Of a stretch of 64,000 nucleotides of DNA, positions 1 through 8,614 are shown piece after piece. The DNA lies in NCBI GenBank assembly GCA_963848955.1, contig CAWKFQ010000024.1, positions 1 through 64,000 of the forward strand, written 5' to 3'. The first letter of the stretch is position 1; every line of letters starts with the position of its first letter. Origin of the DNA: DASUPK01 sp963848955. GTDB taxonomy: Bacteria; Actinomycetota; Thermoleophilia; Solirubrobacterales; 70-9. A program made the position numbers and the translations under genes. The notes under the pieces are model-generated. The model was not told the origin of the DNA. It did no database searches and was given only the letters and a program-made list of their open reading frames with translations.

Positions 1-640
1 TCGTTAAGGACGATGCCCCCTGAAGCTTCTGGGATGCGCTCGACCGCGATCTGCACATTGTCGTCCTCGAATTCGCCGTCCTCGTAAAACCAGCGCCGCT
101 CGTAGAACCAGCGCCTGAAGTCGTCATCGTCCGCGGGCCAGTTGCTCACGATGAATCCCATTCTCGCGGTCAGGTTGCGTTGGCGAACCGGTAGCCGCGC
201 TGCTCGAGGATCGGCCGGCCGGGGTCATACGGCCCCTCGCGGTCGATCATGTGCGAGCTCGTAGCCGATGCAGGTCACGAACGACTCGGTGAACTCGTCC
301 ATGTATTCGCCCAGCGTTCCCCACCCGGGCGTCGGCGTGACGATCTCGTCCACGTCGGTCACCAGTACGACGTCGTACTCGCCCTCGAGCAACTCGTGCT
401 GGAGCTTCTCGACTGCTTGGAGGTTCCCGGACGCGACAGGGTCATACTTTCCGGGAATCCGTACGAAGCCACCACCAGTCGCCGGGAGTGGGCTCTATTC
501 CTCCGGATCGGCTCCCCAGTACTCGCCCCAGGGCGGGGGCTTGGGGTTCTCCTGGACTTCGGAATCCTCACCCTGGCGCTACACGGCGACGGATCGTAGA
601 GGCAGGAGGGCAACCGGCCAGCCGGCAACCGCTACAGCTT
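1..640 (-). pseudogene. Degenerate glycosyltransferase copy
   Basis: This stretch is a decayed copy of the gene at 4143-5110. Nucleotide identity is obvious along most of its length, including the C-terminal coding part (about 15-165), the part coding for a VLVTDVDEIVTP-like segment (about 330-400) and the 5' part (about 490-620). Compared with the second copy it lacks roughly 180 bases (equivalent of 4311-4490) and roughly 160 bases (equivalent of 4785-4945). At the site where the other copy carries a one-base insertion, this copy is still in frame (PVASGNLQAVEK). The parent would be a GT2/GT92-like glycosyltransferase. It cannot make a full protein and the window starts at its 3' end. Confidence 0.75.
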
Positions 641-683
641 CCGCTGGAAATGACGGCAGCCGAATCGGGCTAAGGTCAGGTTC

Positions 684-1583
684 GTGCCTCGCGGGATCGG
701 ATTGGTGCTGCTCGACTACGACCAGGCGGCGACCACGCAACGTTGTCTGCGCTCGGTCGCTGCCGGAACCCGGCGGCCTGACGAGATCGTGCTCATCGAG
801 AACGGTGAGCGCTCCGTCGATCTCGGTTCGGATCAGACGCTCGCCGAGCTGCCTGTTCATGTGATCCGTCCCGGGGCCAATGCCGGGTGCGCGGGGGGCC
901 GGAACCTCGGCCTCGACGATCTCTTCCGCCATTCCGACGTCGAGCGATTCGTCTTGCTCGACAACGACGCCACGGTCCCACCTGACTTCTTCCAGCTGGC
1001 CGCGGAGATCCCGCTCGCGGAGCTCGAGGTGGCGGCGCCTCTAGTGCACGACATGGACTCCGGCCAGGTGATCTATGCGGGGGGCAGCTACAAGCGCCAT
1101 CACGTTCCGGAGGTGATCTCGGACTGGCCTGCGGGATCGACCGAGCCACGGGACGTGGACTGGGCCCCGGGGGCGGCGCTCGTCTTCAACCGGGAGACCT
1201 GGCTCGGCGTGGGCAGCTTCGACGCTTGGTACGAGTTCCTCTGGGAGGATGTCGAGTGGTGCTATCGCGCCAGGGGGCTGGGGGCGGTGATCCGGGTGCA
1301 GCCACGGTTGCGGGTCCTGCACGAGGCGCACCAATCGAGCGGGGGGGCCTTCAGCCCAGAGAGGCTCCGGCTGTGGTCGCGCAACGGCACGGTGTTCATG
1401 TTCGAGACGTTTGGCTGGGGCTCGCGGCTCAACTGGTTCTTTACGGAGTTCCGGCTGATCTGGGGCGAGCTGCGCGCCGGTTGGAGACCGTCGGCGCTGG
1501 GGCGTCTGCGGGGACTTGGACAGGGCCTTCTGGGCGTCTTGCAGCGGAAGCGCGACCCCGCCGCACGCCGATCTCGCGCCTAG
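684..1583 (+). CDS. Family 2 glycosyltransferase (rhamnosyltransferase-like)
   Basis: A 299-residue GT-A fold glycosyltransferase, expected to transfer a sugar from a nucleotide donor onto a surface glycan. The N-terminus (GLVLLDYDQAATTQRCLRS) is the usual first strand and helix of GT2 enzymes. LLDNDATVPPDF at about residue 95 is the DxD-type metal/nucleotide site, and FLWEDVEWCYRARGLG at about 190 is the ED motif region carrying the catalytic base. No membrane helix is evident, so it should be cytosolic. The GTG at 684 is chosen because TAAGGT at 671-676 sits seven bases upstream, consistent with a leaderless start. It is one of few intact genes in a locus of broken polysaccharide genes. The donor and acceptor cannot be told from sequence. 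Confidence 0.85.
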   Translation: MPRGIGLVLLDYDQAATTQRCLRSVAAGTRRPDEIVLIENGERSVDLGSDQTLAELPVHVIRPGANAGCAGGRNLGLDDLFRHSDVERFVLLDNDATVPPDFFQLAAEIPLAELEVAAPLVHDMDSGQVIYAGGSYKRHHVPEVISDWPAGSTEPRDVDWAPGAALVFNRETWLGVGSFDAWYEFLWEDVEWCYRARGLGAVIRVQPRLRVLHEAHQSSGGAFSPERLRLWSRNGTVFMFETFGWGSRLNWFFTEFRLIWGELRAGWRPSALGRLRGLGQGLLGVLQRKRDPAARRSRA

Positions 1584-1586
1584 GTG

Positions 1587-1710
1587 GTTCCGCCCAGGTT
1601 GGCGAGCCGTAGACCGTCGCCAGGACCTGAATCCCGTTCACCGCCGCCCCGGCGGCGAGCAGGTCGTAGCGCAACCAGTCGTAGGGAACACCGCGGCTCG
1701 CCTGCACGAG
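1587..1710 (-). pseudogene. Glycoside hydrolase fragment
   Basis: About 40 codons match one segment of the hydrolase at 8615-9695: PYDWLRYDLLAAGAAVNGI and LATVYGSPTW here against PYDWSHYDPVVRGAAENGI and LATMYSTPTW there. Nothing before or after this stretch continues the match, so it is an internal scrap of a clan GH-A enzyme. It abuts the 3' end of the glycosyltransferase at 1583. Confidence 0.7.
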
Positions 1711-1728
1711 AGTCCCTAGCCGAAGCCG

Positions 1729-1872
1729 ACGGTGCTCTTCTACGGGATCCCTGTGATGTCCGCTCGAGGCAGTGCCGAGCCGCTACCGCGACCTTATCCT
1801 TCTCAATCCGCTGACCCCGCTGTTCGAGCAGGCGCGTAAGTGGGTGATCACGGCGTGCCCTACTCAAGGACG
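1729..1872 (+). pseudogene. ABC-2 polysaccharide export permease fragment
   Basis: Two adjacent frames read TVLFYGIPVMSA and then VPSRYRDLILLNPLTPLFEQ followed by ARKWVI. This is the characteristic penultimate segment of Wzm/TagG-type ABC-2 permeases, which export O-antigen or teichoic acid, just before the last membrane helix. A frame change separates the two halves, and neither the rest of the permease nor its ATPase is present. The remaining bases up to 2264 hold one more open stretch (TFWWESSEEAEALRLGKALG, about 1939-2070) that I do not recognise. Confidence 0.55.
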
Positions 1873-2264
1873 GGACTGATGGAAAAATGATCAAGATCGC
1901 CAGCCGCGATGGCGAGACCAGACCGCCCCCGATTCTACGACGTTCTGGTGGGAGTCAAGCGAGGAAGCCGAGGCGCTCCGCCTGGGCAAGGCGCTCGGTG
2001 CCGGGGGGCTGCAGGTTGCGTCGCGCAACGGCAGGCGCGCCTCCGATCCGGATCAAGCGCCTCGAGGTCTGAATGACCGCTGGCCTATTCCGATAGCCCG
2101 GCGGCTTCGAGGGCCTCGTCGGTGGTTCGAGTGACCCTTCACTCAGGCGAACCGCGTTGGTGCTTTGGAGACGGAAAGGGAAGTCGAGCATTACGGGGGC
2201 CTCTCTGCCTGGCCCCACCGGGAGCGGCCGAGCCGAAGGCGCATGGCCTAGCTTTGATGCGCCC

Positions 2265-3095
2265 ATGAGATTCACGCAACCTGCCGGCCCGCGGATTCTG
2301 GGCGCATTTGCAGACGCCTACCCGCGTGCTGTCTTCGTTGAGATCGGTGCGAACGACGGGGTACGGACCGACCATCTCCGACCCTTCATCCTTTCGTGCC
2401 CCTGGCGGGGAGTGATGGTTGAGCCGGTGCCGTGGCTATACGAACGCTTGCGCGAGAACTACAAGACACAACTCGGAGTCGCGTTCGAGAACGCGGCAAT
2501 CGCTGGTGTAGACGCGCCGGTCCCCTTCTACTACGTTCCACCGGCGGAGAACCGATTATGGGGGAATGGTCCGATCTGGTCCGACGTGGTCGGCTCACTT
2601 TCCCGAGCTGAGGTAGAGGGGTCAATCGCACACGGCCGAGACTTTGCAGCCCAGGCCCTACGCGTTGAGATCCCTGATCATGAAATCCGAATCGAGAAGA
2701 TCAACGTCCCAGGGCTCACTTTTGAATCACTTTGTCGAAAACACTCTCTCGAAGCGCTTGATCTCGTGCTCATCGACGCCGAGGGATATGACTACGAGAT
2801 CATCAAGGAAATCGACTTCGAACGTCACAGGCCGCGACTCCTGATCTATGAGAGCGATCGCTTCTCGCCGGAGCAGCGCCAGGAATGCCGAGCCTATCTC
2901 GAGCGGCTCGGGTACGACCCCATGGAGGAGGGCTTCGACACTTGGTGCCACGACCCCCGAGTTAACGATGGCTTGACGCGCCGGTGGCGTACCGTCAGGA
3001 GGCGACAGCGTGTTAGCGCGCTCCTCCCGCGCTCGCGGCTCCGCCGAGAACAAGAACTGGTCGTTCTACGCGATCTACACGGCGAGCAGATGTGA
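2265..3095 (+). CDS. FkbM family methyltransferase
   Basis: A SAM-dependent methyltransferase of the FkbM family, probably O-methylating a sugar or glycolipid in the surface polysaccharide. FVEIGANDGVRTD (about residues 25-37) is motif I, the SAM-binding glycine loop. VMVEPVPWLYERLRENY is motif II with the acidic residue for the ribose. LDLVLIDAEGYDYEIIKEID is the FkbM signature region. The reading frame is open further upstream, but ATG 2265 is preferred: TAGCTT at 2249-2254 is ten bases upstream and would give a leaderless mRNA. The C-terminus is rich in Arg (about residues 235-265). Flanking genes are broken, so its pathway may no longer be complete. Confidence 0.85.
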   Translation: MRFTQPAGPRILGAFADAYPRAVFVEIGANDGVRTDHLRPFILSCPWRGVMVEPVPWLYERLRENYKTQLGVAFENAAIAGVDAPVPFYYVPPAENRLWGNGPIWSDVVGSLSRAEVEGSIAHGRDFAAQALRVEIPDHEIRIEKINVPGLTFESLCRKHSLEALDLVLIDAEGYDYEIIKEIDFERHRPRLLIYESDRFSPEQRQECRAYLERLGYDPMEEGFDTWCHDPRVNDGLTRRWRTVRRRQRVSALLPRSRLRREQELVVLRDLHGEQM

Positions 3096-3377
3096 TGAAG
3101 GCATGTGGACAGGCCGTCCCGTGGGGCGGGTGGCCAATGACTTCCATAAGGAATTAGAACCGCCGATTGGGCAATGTCGCGGGCCGCTGAGTTGGTGGCG
3201 TGCTCCCGGGACGTGCTGCAGGCCAGGAACGAGAACACCGACCGAGCCTTCCAATCCCTGGCCGCGAAGGGCGTCTGCGCCGAGGCGTAGCCCCGCACCA
3301 GCGAGTTTGGCGACTGGTTGGCCAACCCGCAGCTGGTCGAGCAAATGCAACAGCAGACGGCGCAGAACTGATGGCCG
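3096..3377. other. Unassigned interval
   Basis: I find no intact gene here. The plus strand reads RAAELVACSRDVLQARNENT and DRAFQSLAAKGVCAEA, then a stop, then SEFGDWLANPQLVEQMQQQ. This may be the remnant of a small helical protein, but I cannot name it and composition alone could produce it. Confidence 0.3.
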
Positions 3378-4110
3378 TTATGCGCTCAACCGCATTAGCT
3401 GCTCGGTGCGGACAGCCCGGTCAAACGCGTGCCACCCCAGCCGTGCTTCGCCGTTTACGTCGCCAGAGCTGAGGATCACTCCGGCCGGCGGGCGAACGCC
3501 CAGACCTGAACGCGGCAGGTCGGGCTCGTTGCGAAGCGAGTGCCACCAGCGAAATGCGGGCCAGCTGTCGAAGTTGCCCACCACGCAGTCGCGGTTGCCC
3601 CAGGACCCGACCTCGTCGACCTCGAGCCCGCCGCGCTCGAGCAGGGTGCGAAGGCCGCGCGGGGTGAACCGCCAGTAGTCCTTCATGTCCGTAGACCAGC
3701 AGCTCGTGCACCCTGACCAGGAAGGGTGTGGAGACGATCACATGCCCGCCGGGCACGCACAGCTCCCGGAGGTTCGACGCGGCCCGCAAACGGGTCCGGG
3801 ACGTGCTCCAGCACCTGCTCGCAGATCACCACGTCGAAGCGGCCCGGCTCGGCGATCGGCTCGCAGATGTCGAACTCGGGGTACATCAGGCTCGTGTACT
3901 CCTTCCAGCCCCGCCCGGCGTGGGTGTCGCCGCTGATCTCCGCGGCGCGGAGGCGCTCCGGTCCGAGCGGCCTCGAGGTGGGCGTCGACGTCCTCGTTGA
4001 GGACGATGCGCTGCCAGTGCTCGAGCGGCTTGCCGGTATGCGGATAGCGGATCGGGTCCGGGACCCGGCGCGCGCGCCGAACGACGTTGCGCAGCCCGGG
4101 CGCCCATCGC
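3378..4110 (-). pseudogene. Frameshifted class I SAM methyltransferase
   Basis: Pieces of one methyltransferase are spread over three frames. In 5'-3' order on the minus strand they are PDPIRYPHTGKPLEHWQRIV, then ISGDTHAGRGWKEYTSLMYP with FDVVICEQVLEHVPDPF (the post-I acidic motif and motif IV), then LRELCVPGGHVIVSTPFLVR (motif V and VI region), then KDYWRFTPRGLRTLLERGGL. Such enzymes (Methyltransf_11/UbiE-like, often beside glycosyltransferases) methylate sugars or lipids. Frame changes lie near 3965, 3785 and 3690. Three breaks in about 700 bases, in a locus full of truncated genes, favour a real pseudogene, though single-base assembly errors also occur elsewhere in the window. Confidence 0.7.
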
Positions 4111-4142
4111 CCGCAGGGGATTTCGCCGTGATTCGAGCGTGC

Positions 4143-5110
4143 TCAGAAGAGCCCCCTGAAGCTCTCGGGGATGCGCTCGACCGCGATCTGCACGTCGTCG
4201 TCCTCGAATTCGCTGTCCTCGTAGAACCAGCGCCGCTCGTAGAACCAGCGCCCGAAGTCGCCTTCCTCGGCGGGCCAGTTGCTCACGATGAGTCCATTCT
4301 CGCGGTCGAGTTCGGTCGACGCGCCGTCCGTACGGGAGAGGTGGCGAGCCCGGCAGATCTCGTAGTCCATGCGATGCAGGTGGATCAGCCGCAGGTCGGG
4401 GTCGTAATTGAGCCGCTCATCGGTTCGATGATGGAAGCCCGGAACCCATGACATCGGCTCGGTGGCGAGCGCCGACTTGTTGTAGGCGCCGTTGGCGAAC
4501 CAGTAGCCGCGCTGCTCGAGGATCGGGCTGCTTGGGTCATACGGCTCCTCGCGGTCGATCATGTGCAGGAGCTCGTAGCCGATGCAGGTCACGAACCACT
4601 CGGCGAACTCGTCCATGTATTCGCCCAGCGTGCCCCACTCGGGCGTCGGCGTGACGATCTCGTCCACGTCGGTCACCAGCACGACGTCGTACGCGCCCTC
4701 GAGCAGCTCGTGCTGGAGCTTCTCGACCGCCTTCAAATTCCCGTGACGCGACCGGGTCGTATTGTCCCGGAATCCGCACGAAGCCACCAACGTCCGTGGA
4801 GCCGTCGGTCGTCTCGTTGTCGATCACGTACAGATCGTCGGGGGCGAAGAAGCGAGAGTAGTAGCTCAGCCAGATCGGCAGGAAGACCGGCTCGTTGTGG
4901 ACGACCGTGATCAGCGCGCGCCGCTTGCCCGCGCCGAGCTTCCGCAGCCGCCGGGAGTGGGCCCGATTCCTCCGGATCGGCTCCCAGTACTCGCCCCAGG
5001 GAGGGGGCTTGGGGCTCTCCTGGACCTCGGGAATCCTCACCTGGCGCTGCACGGCGACGGATCGTAGAGGCAAGAGGGCGAGCGGTCCGCGGCCAACCGC
5101 GTACAGCATC
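4143..5110 (-). pseudogene. Glycosyltransferase with one-base frameshift
   Basis: A glycosyltransferase of the GT2/GT92 type. RRALITVVHNEPVFLPIWLS is the N-terminal strand-helix, DDLYVIDNETTDGS the donor-site loop, DVVLVTDVDEIVTP the DxD site, and the rest (HRMDYEICRARH) resembles GT92-like tails. The frame is interrupted at about 4740-4746, where TCACGGG replaces TCCGGG of the copy at 1-640: a one-base insertion. The N-terminal part therefore continues in a different frame from the 215-residue C-terminal part. The start is uncertain; an ATG at about 5110 is plausible. Correcting the insertion gives about 320 residues, so this could be a working gene with an assembly error. Its paralogous copy 4 kb away is clearly dead. 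Confidence 0.7.
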
Positions 5111-5217
5111 CGGACGGATGTCCCCTCATCGCCGTGGACCCCGGTCGACCGTGACCGCGAGGCCATGTGCCGGGTGGCGACGGTTCAGCCGCACCCGGAT
5201 CTGACGCCTATGACGTT

Positions 5218-5364
5218 CCGCCCCCAGCTTGACGAAGGCATCCCAGCACTGTCGGTAGCCCTTGGGGTCCGGCGCTGGCTTCCAGAAGCACAGGGAGTTC
5301 GGTTCGTTACAGAGCTGCCAGTCCTCGATCGGCCGGGCAGGCAGCTCGGGATGCTGCTCCAGAA
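5218..5364 (-). pseudogene. Glycoside hydrolase fragment around catalytic NEPN
   Basis: Fewer than 50 codons match the hydrolase at 8615-9695. EQHPELPARPIEDWQLCNEP followed by NSLCFWKPAPDP corresponds to EQHPDVPTLPITDWQLWNEP followed by NSPLFWKPRPDP there. The NEP motif carries the acid/base Glu of clan GH-A. The match stops at about 5365, exactly where an oppositely oriented methyltransferase fragment begins, so a rearrangement junction lies there. Confidence 0.7.
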
Positions 5365-5985
5365 GTGTCCGTCGGCCCCGCAGCCCATCTGGCGATGGCG
5401 GTGAAGCTGCTCGAGTCGCTCGTCTGCGAGATCGTGGGGCGCCAACTGATCGTCTACGACTCCTTCGAGGGCCTGCCTGCCCCGGACCCGCGCGACAAGT
5501 ATGGGAACCCTTTCACCGAGGGCCTTCTCGACGCTGACCTGGAGCAGGTGAAGGCGAACGTGCGCCGGTACGGCGCCATCGACCGCTGCACCTTCGTCAA
5601 GGGGTTCTTCGCCGACACGCTTCCACACCACGAACAGCCGATGGTGCTCTGCTTCCTCGACGTGGATCTGCAGGGAAGCCTTCACGACTGCGTGATCAAC
5701 CTCTGGCCCCACCTGACCGAGAAGGGCTACGTCTTCATCGACGAGTACGTGTTCCCGGATTACTGCGCGCTTTCTACTCCGAGAGATACTGGCGAGAGAA
5801 CTTTGACGCGGCGCCGCCTGGGCTGCTCGGAGCGGGGAGCGGCGTGGGGCTGGGCTCGTACTACCTCGGGCCGTGGAGCGAAAAGGACGACGCGCCGTTG
5901 CAGGATCCCGCAAGCGTCGCCTATACGCGGAAGGACTTCAGCGGCTATTGGGAGTTCTATCCGGACGAAGGACCAACTGAGGAAC
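5365..5985 (+). pseudogene. TylF/MycF-like methyltransferase, truncated and frameshifted
   Basis: The reading frame VYDSFEGLPAPDP ... VLCFLDVDLQGSLHDCV ... KGYVFIDEYVFPDYCAL matches macrocin O-methyltransferase (TylF/MycF, Methyltransf_24) enzymes, which methylate deoxysugar hydroxyls with a Mg ion and SAM. The Asp residues of CFLDVDL and the DEY following the last strand fit the metal site. The N-terminal SAM loop is missing because the frame starts at the junction with the hydrolase fragment. At about 5770 one T is missing from a T run; the protein continues in the next frame as FYSERYWRENFDAAPPGLLG. No natural stop is seen before the frame runs into the convergent methyltransferase gene. 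Confidence 0.7.
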
Positions 5986-6013
5986 CGCCCGCGGAGTGCG
6001 GGGCCGAGGCGGT

Positions 6014-6901
6014 TCACTGCTTCGAGCCAGTCCAGCCTGTCTTCGAGCAGCTGCAGGGAAGGCTCGCCACTTCCCTGCCTGCAAGCCGCTCGGCGACGAG
6101 GATGTCCTGCAGGGTCTCGGCGCCCGGAGCGCCCGACCAGGCGCCGAAATGGATCGGCTCGCGCACTCGCAGGCCGACCTCCTCGCACCAGGCGCGGACG
6201 TCCTCGGCCGGGAAGGCGGTGGCCGCCTCGGGCTGGGCGGCGTCGGTGGTGCGGCCGCCGGGGATCGGGTGGGCGAAGGCGAGCATCGCGGTGCCGCCCG
6301 CCAGCGCCCGCTCGGCCTCCGGGGTGAGCAGGAAGAAGGTCAGCAGGCAGCTGCCGCCGGGCTTCAGCACCCGCGCCGTCTCGGCCAAGTAGTGACGTGC
6401 CTCGTCGCGCAGCAGGTGGGTGAAGAGCGAGGTCGCGAAGGCGAAGTCGAAGCCGGCGTCGTCGTAGGGGAAGCGGAACTCGGTCGCGGCCAGGTTGCCG
6501 AACGGGTTGTACTTGCCGTTGTGGACCGGCGCCCAGGTGAACTCGAAGCTCGGCCAGCGACTCGAGATGCGGCGCTGGCACCAGCGGACCATGCCACGGC
6601 CGACGTCGAAGCCGGCGTAGGAGCCGCCCTCGAGGTAGCCCGTCAGCGGCATCGCCATCCGGCCCACCCCGCAGCCGACGTCGAGCACGCGGTCGCCCGG
6701 CTGCAGGCCGCCGAGCTCGCGGAAGAAGCCGAGGAACTGCTGCCCGGTCGCCTCGTAGTCGCCGGCCCCGACGAAGGCGAGGTGACGCGGCGGCAGCGGC
6801 GGCAGGGCCGGGTCGCGGCGGCGGCTCGCGAGGAAGTCGGCCGGGCCCCAGCGCAGCCGCCGCGCTGCCGCCTTCGCCAGGTAGATCGCCTCGTCGCGCA
6901 C
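6014..6901 (-). CDS. Class I SAM-dependent methyltransferase
   Basis: A 295-residue methyltransferase. GDRVLDVGCGVGRMAMPLTG (about residues 69-88) is motif I, SYAGFDVGRGMVRWCQ motif II, DFAFATSLFTHLL motif IV, and AETARVLKPGGSCLLTFFLL motif V, all typical of the Methyltransf_25/31 group. The substrate is unknown; in this neighbourhood a glycan or lipid is likely. The start is GTG at 6901 (RDEAIYLAKAAARRL). The last 15-20 residues (SCSKTGWTGSKQ) look unlike the rest, and the neighbouring frame continues with a plausible helical segment (LQLLEDRLDWLEAVNRLG), so a one-base shift near the 3' end is possible. Confidence 0.8.
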   Translation of the reverse strand: MRDEAIYLAKAAARRLRWGPADFLASRRRDPALPPLPPRHLAFVGAGDYEATGQQFLGFFRELGGLQPGDRVLDVGCGVGRMAMPLTGYLEGGSYAGFDVGRGMVRWCQRRISSRWPSFEFTWAPVHNGKYNPFGNLAATEFRFPYDDAGFDFAFATSLFTHLLRDEARHYLAETARVLKPGGSCLLTFFLLTPEAERALAGGTAMLAFAHPIPGGRTTDAAQPEAATAFPAEDVRAWCEEVGLRVREPIHFGAWSGAPGAETLQDILVAERLAGREVASLPCSCSKTGWTGSKQ

Positions 6902-6910
6902 GGCGCCCGC

Positions 6911-7104
6911 TAGATGATTGATTCCATGGCGAGGTGTGACTGGAGGCGCGCCCGGCCGAGCAGATCAAGGACGCAAGGTGCAGCCTTTGCCGGTTGGCAA
7001 AGGCAAACCCGAGGAACTCGCGCTTCGCGCTCGCACCGCTCGCTCGATGCGAAGTGTGCCGGGCGTGTCATCCAGGTGTGGCTGGTCATGGAAGCAATCA
7101 TCTG
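6911..7104. repeat. Inverted-repeat element, unit 1
   Basis: Imperfect inverted termini flank a 130-base core. AGATGATTGATTCCATGG at 6912-6929 faces TCATGGAAGCAATCATCT at 7086-7103, with 16 of 18 positions complementary and weaker pairing further in. Inside lies a perfect hairpin, GCCTTTGCC (6983-6991), loop GGTT, GGCAAAGGC (6996-7004). No transposase is encoded. It could be the collapsed remnant of an insertion sequence or a non-autonomous element. Confidence 0.45.
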
Positions 7105-7106
7105 GT

Positions 7107-7263
7107 GGGGTGTCTCACAACATCTCACCGGAAATGACGGCCCCAAATCGGCGCCATGCTGCGTCCTCGGTCGCCCAAATGGCGCTGCCGTTCGGGCTCC
7201 CTGCGTCCTTGCCTGGCACCGCCTGGACCTCGTCATTTCCTGGCGAACGTTATGAGACATCCC
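7107..7263. mobile_element. MITE-like element, unit 2
   Basis: A 157-base element has 33-base imperfect terminal inverted repeats. The left end (7107-7139) starts GGGGTGTCTCACAAC and the right end, read inward on the opposite strand (7263-7231), starts GGGATGTCTCATAAC; both finish GGAAATGACG. About 25 of 33 positions agree. There is no coding capacity for a transposase. It lies directly next to unit 1 and ends two bases before the stop codon of the membrane protein gene at 7265, so insertion may have trimmed that gene. A target duplication is not evident. Confidence 0.5.
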
Positions 7264-7264
7264 A

Positions 7265-8614
7265 CTAGCTGGCTATCGAATCTCCGAATACGCTGCGCTT
7301 TACCGGAAGGGACAGAGCGGCAGGCCCCAAAAGAGATCCATGCGTTCGGATCGCTAACAGGTATGGACCCACTGCGACCGAGTAGAGCGGGGTGATGTCG
7401 GTGTTGTGCGGGCCTGCGGTGAAGCCGGGATCGGCGCTGGCGCCGCCGACCTCGAAGCCGGCCAGCGCGCCGCGCTCCGGGGTCGCCAGGTCGGCCCGCG
7501 TCCCGTACTCGTTGTGAAGGACCCTGAGGTTCGCGATTGCCGCCAAGCCGCCGACTGCCAGGGCCGTCAGGATCGCGGCCCCCCGCACCCGGATCCCACT
7601 CGCGAGGCTCGCGAAGACCATGAGGAGGAGGACTCCGCCGACGTATTGATACCGCGACGCCCATGGCGATCGTCCGGGCGCGTTGCTCGCTGCCGTGAGC
7701 AACCAGAACGAGATCAGGACCACGAGGGCGCTCCAGAAGGGGGCGGCAAGGGGCATCCGTGAGCGCTTGCGGACCCCTACCGCCGCGACGAGCGGGATCG
7801 GCCCTAAAACGATGAGCGGGACCAGGCGTCCCTCGGCGGCGGCCGCTCGCACGGAATTGGGAACACCGAGCAGCGACGAGGCACTGGCCGCCAGCCCCTT
7901 GAGGAGGTAGATCGGGCTGTGGACGACGTTCCGCAGGGAGAGGTGGCTCTCTGCCGTGTGGCCCCAGCCGGCGTACCACGCCGCATAGAGAACGAGGGGG
8001 ACGGCCATGACACGTAGGCGCGAGACCAACTGCGCCGCGCCAGGATCATCCACACGGCCGCGCCCACGACGAAGCAGAGGGCGAGCTCGGAGAAGGCCAG
8101 CGAGGCGACGCGGAGGGCGCAGGCCAGCATCGCCGTGGCCGTTGCCGCGCTCCAGCGCCAGCAGGGCGCCGATCCCCGCTGCCATCGAGCCCGTGAAGTT
8201 GATCGAGACCGGCAGCAGCAACACCTCCCAGGCTGTCCCCATGAACAGCACTGGAAGAACCCCGGCGAGGGCGAGCCAATTGCCGACGCGGCCGCGCAGA
8301 TAGAGGAAGAGGAGCACCACGCTCGCGAGGAACGACGCCGTCGATACGACTGCGTACGGGAGGAGGCTCTCCATCCCGATCGTCGCTTGGATGCCCTTGT
8401 AGATCAGGATGGGCGCCAGGAAGATGTGCTCGGCGTGGGGCCTGGGCAGGACGTCGAGGCCGAATCCCCTCCGGTAGAGCAGCGGATCGCATTCGTCCCC
8501 AGAGAAGGTCAGGTGGGAGAGCCAGACGAGCAGCAGGATCCCGGACGCTGCGAAGGCAACCGCGAGCGCGGCTCTGGGGTCGATCCGGTCGAGGCCTGCC
8601 TCCGCACGCTTCAT
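7265..8614 (-). CDS. Multi-pass membrane protein, GT-C-like
   Basis: About 450 residues with roughly ten hydrophobic segments, for example AVAFAASGILLLVWLSHLTF at the start, YAVVSTASFLASVVLLFLYL and YQYVGGVLLLMVFASLASGI. An early periplasmic loop contains DECDPLLYRRGFGLDVL and RPHAEHIF, which resembles the acidic first loop of GT-C glycosyltransferases that use polyprenyl-phosphate sugars. The stretch at about 8030-8130 reads as Arg-rich nonsense in this frame, while the alternative frame gives a good helix (LAFSELALCFVVGAAVWMIL). Two compensating one-base shifts are therefore likely there. The C-terminus runs into the element at 7107-7263. The stop of the hydrolase gene is directly upstream, so the two are probably co-transcribed. 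Confidence 0.6.
   Translation of the reverse strand: MKRAEAGLDRIDPRAALAVAFAASGILLLVWLSHLTFSGDECDPLLYRRGFGLDVLPRPHAEHIFLAPILIYKGIQATIGMESLLPYAVVSTASFLASVVLLFLYLRGRVGNWLALAGVLPVLFMGTAWEVLLLPVSINFTGSMAAGIGALLALERGNGHGDAGLRPPRRLAGLLRARPLLRRGRGRVDDPGAAQLVSRLRVMAVPLVLYAAWYAGWGHTAESHLSLRNVVHSPIYLLKGLAASASSLLGVPNSVRAAAAEGRLVPLIVLGPIPLVAAVGVRKRSRMPLAAPFWSALVVLISFWLLTAASNAPGRSPWASRYQYVGGVLLLMVFASLASGIRVRGAAILTALAVGGLAAIANLRVLHNEYGTRADLATPERGALAGFEVGGASADPGFTAGPHNTDITPLYSVAVGPYLLAIRTHGSLLGPAALSLPVKRSVFGDSIAS

Noticed and set aside
640..670. A further MITE end next to the first glycosyltransferase start
   Set aside because: Only GGAAATGACGGC and part of the following bases match 7130-7150; too short to call without a database search.
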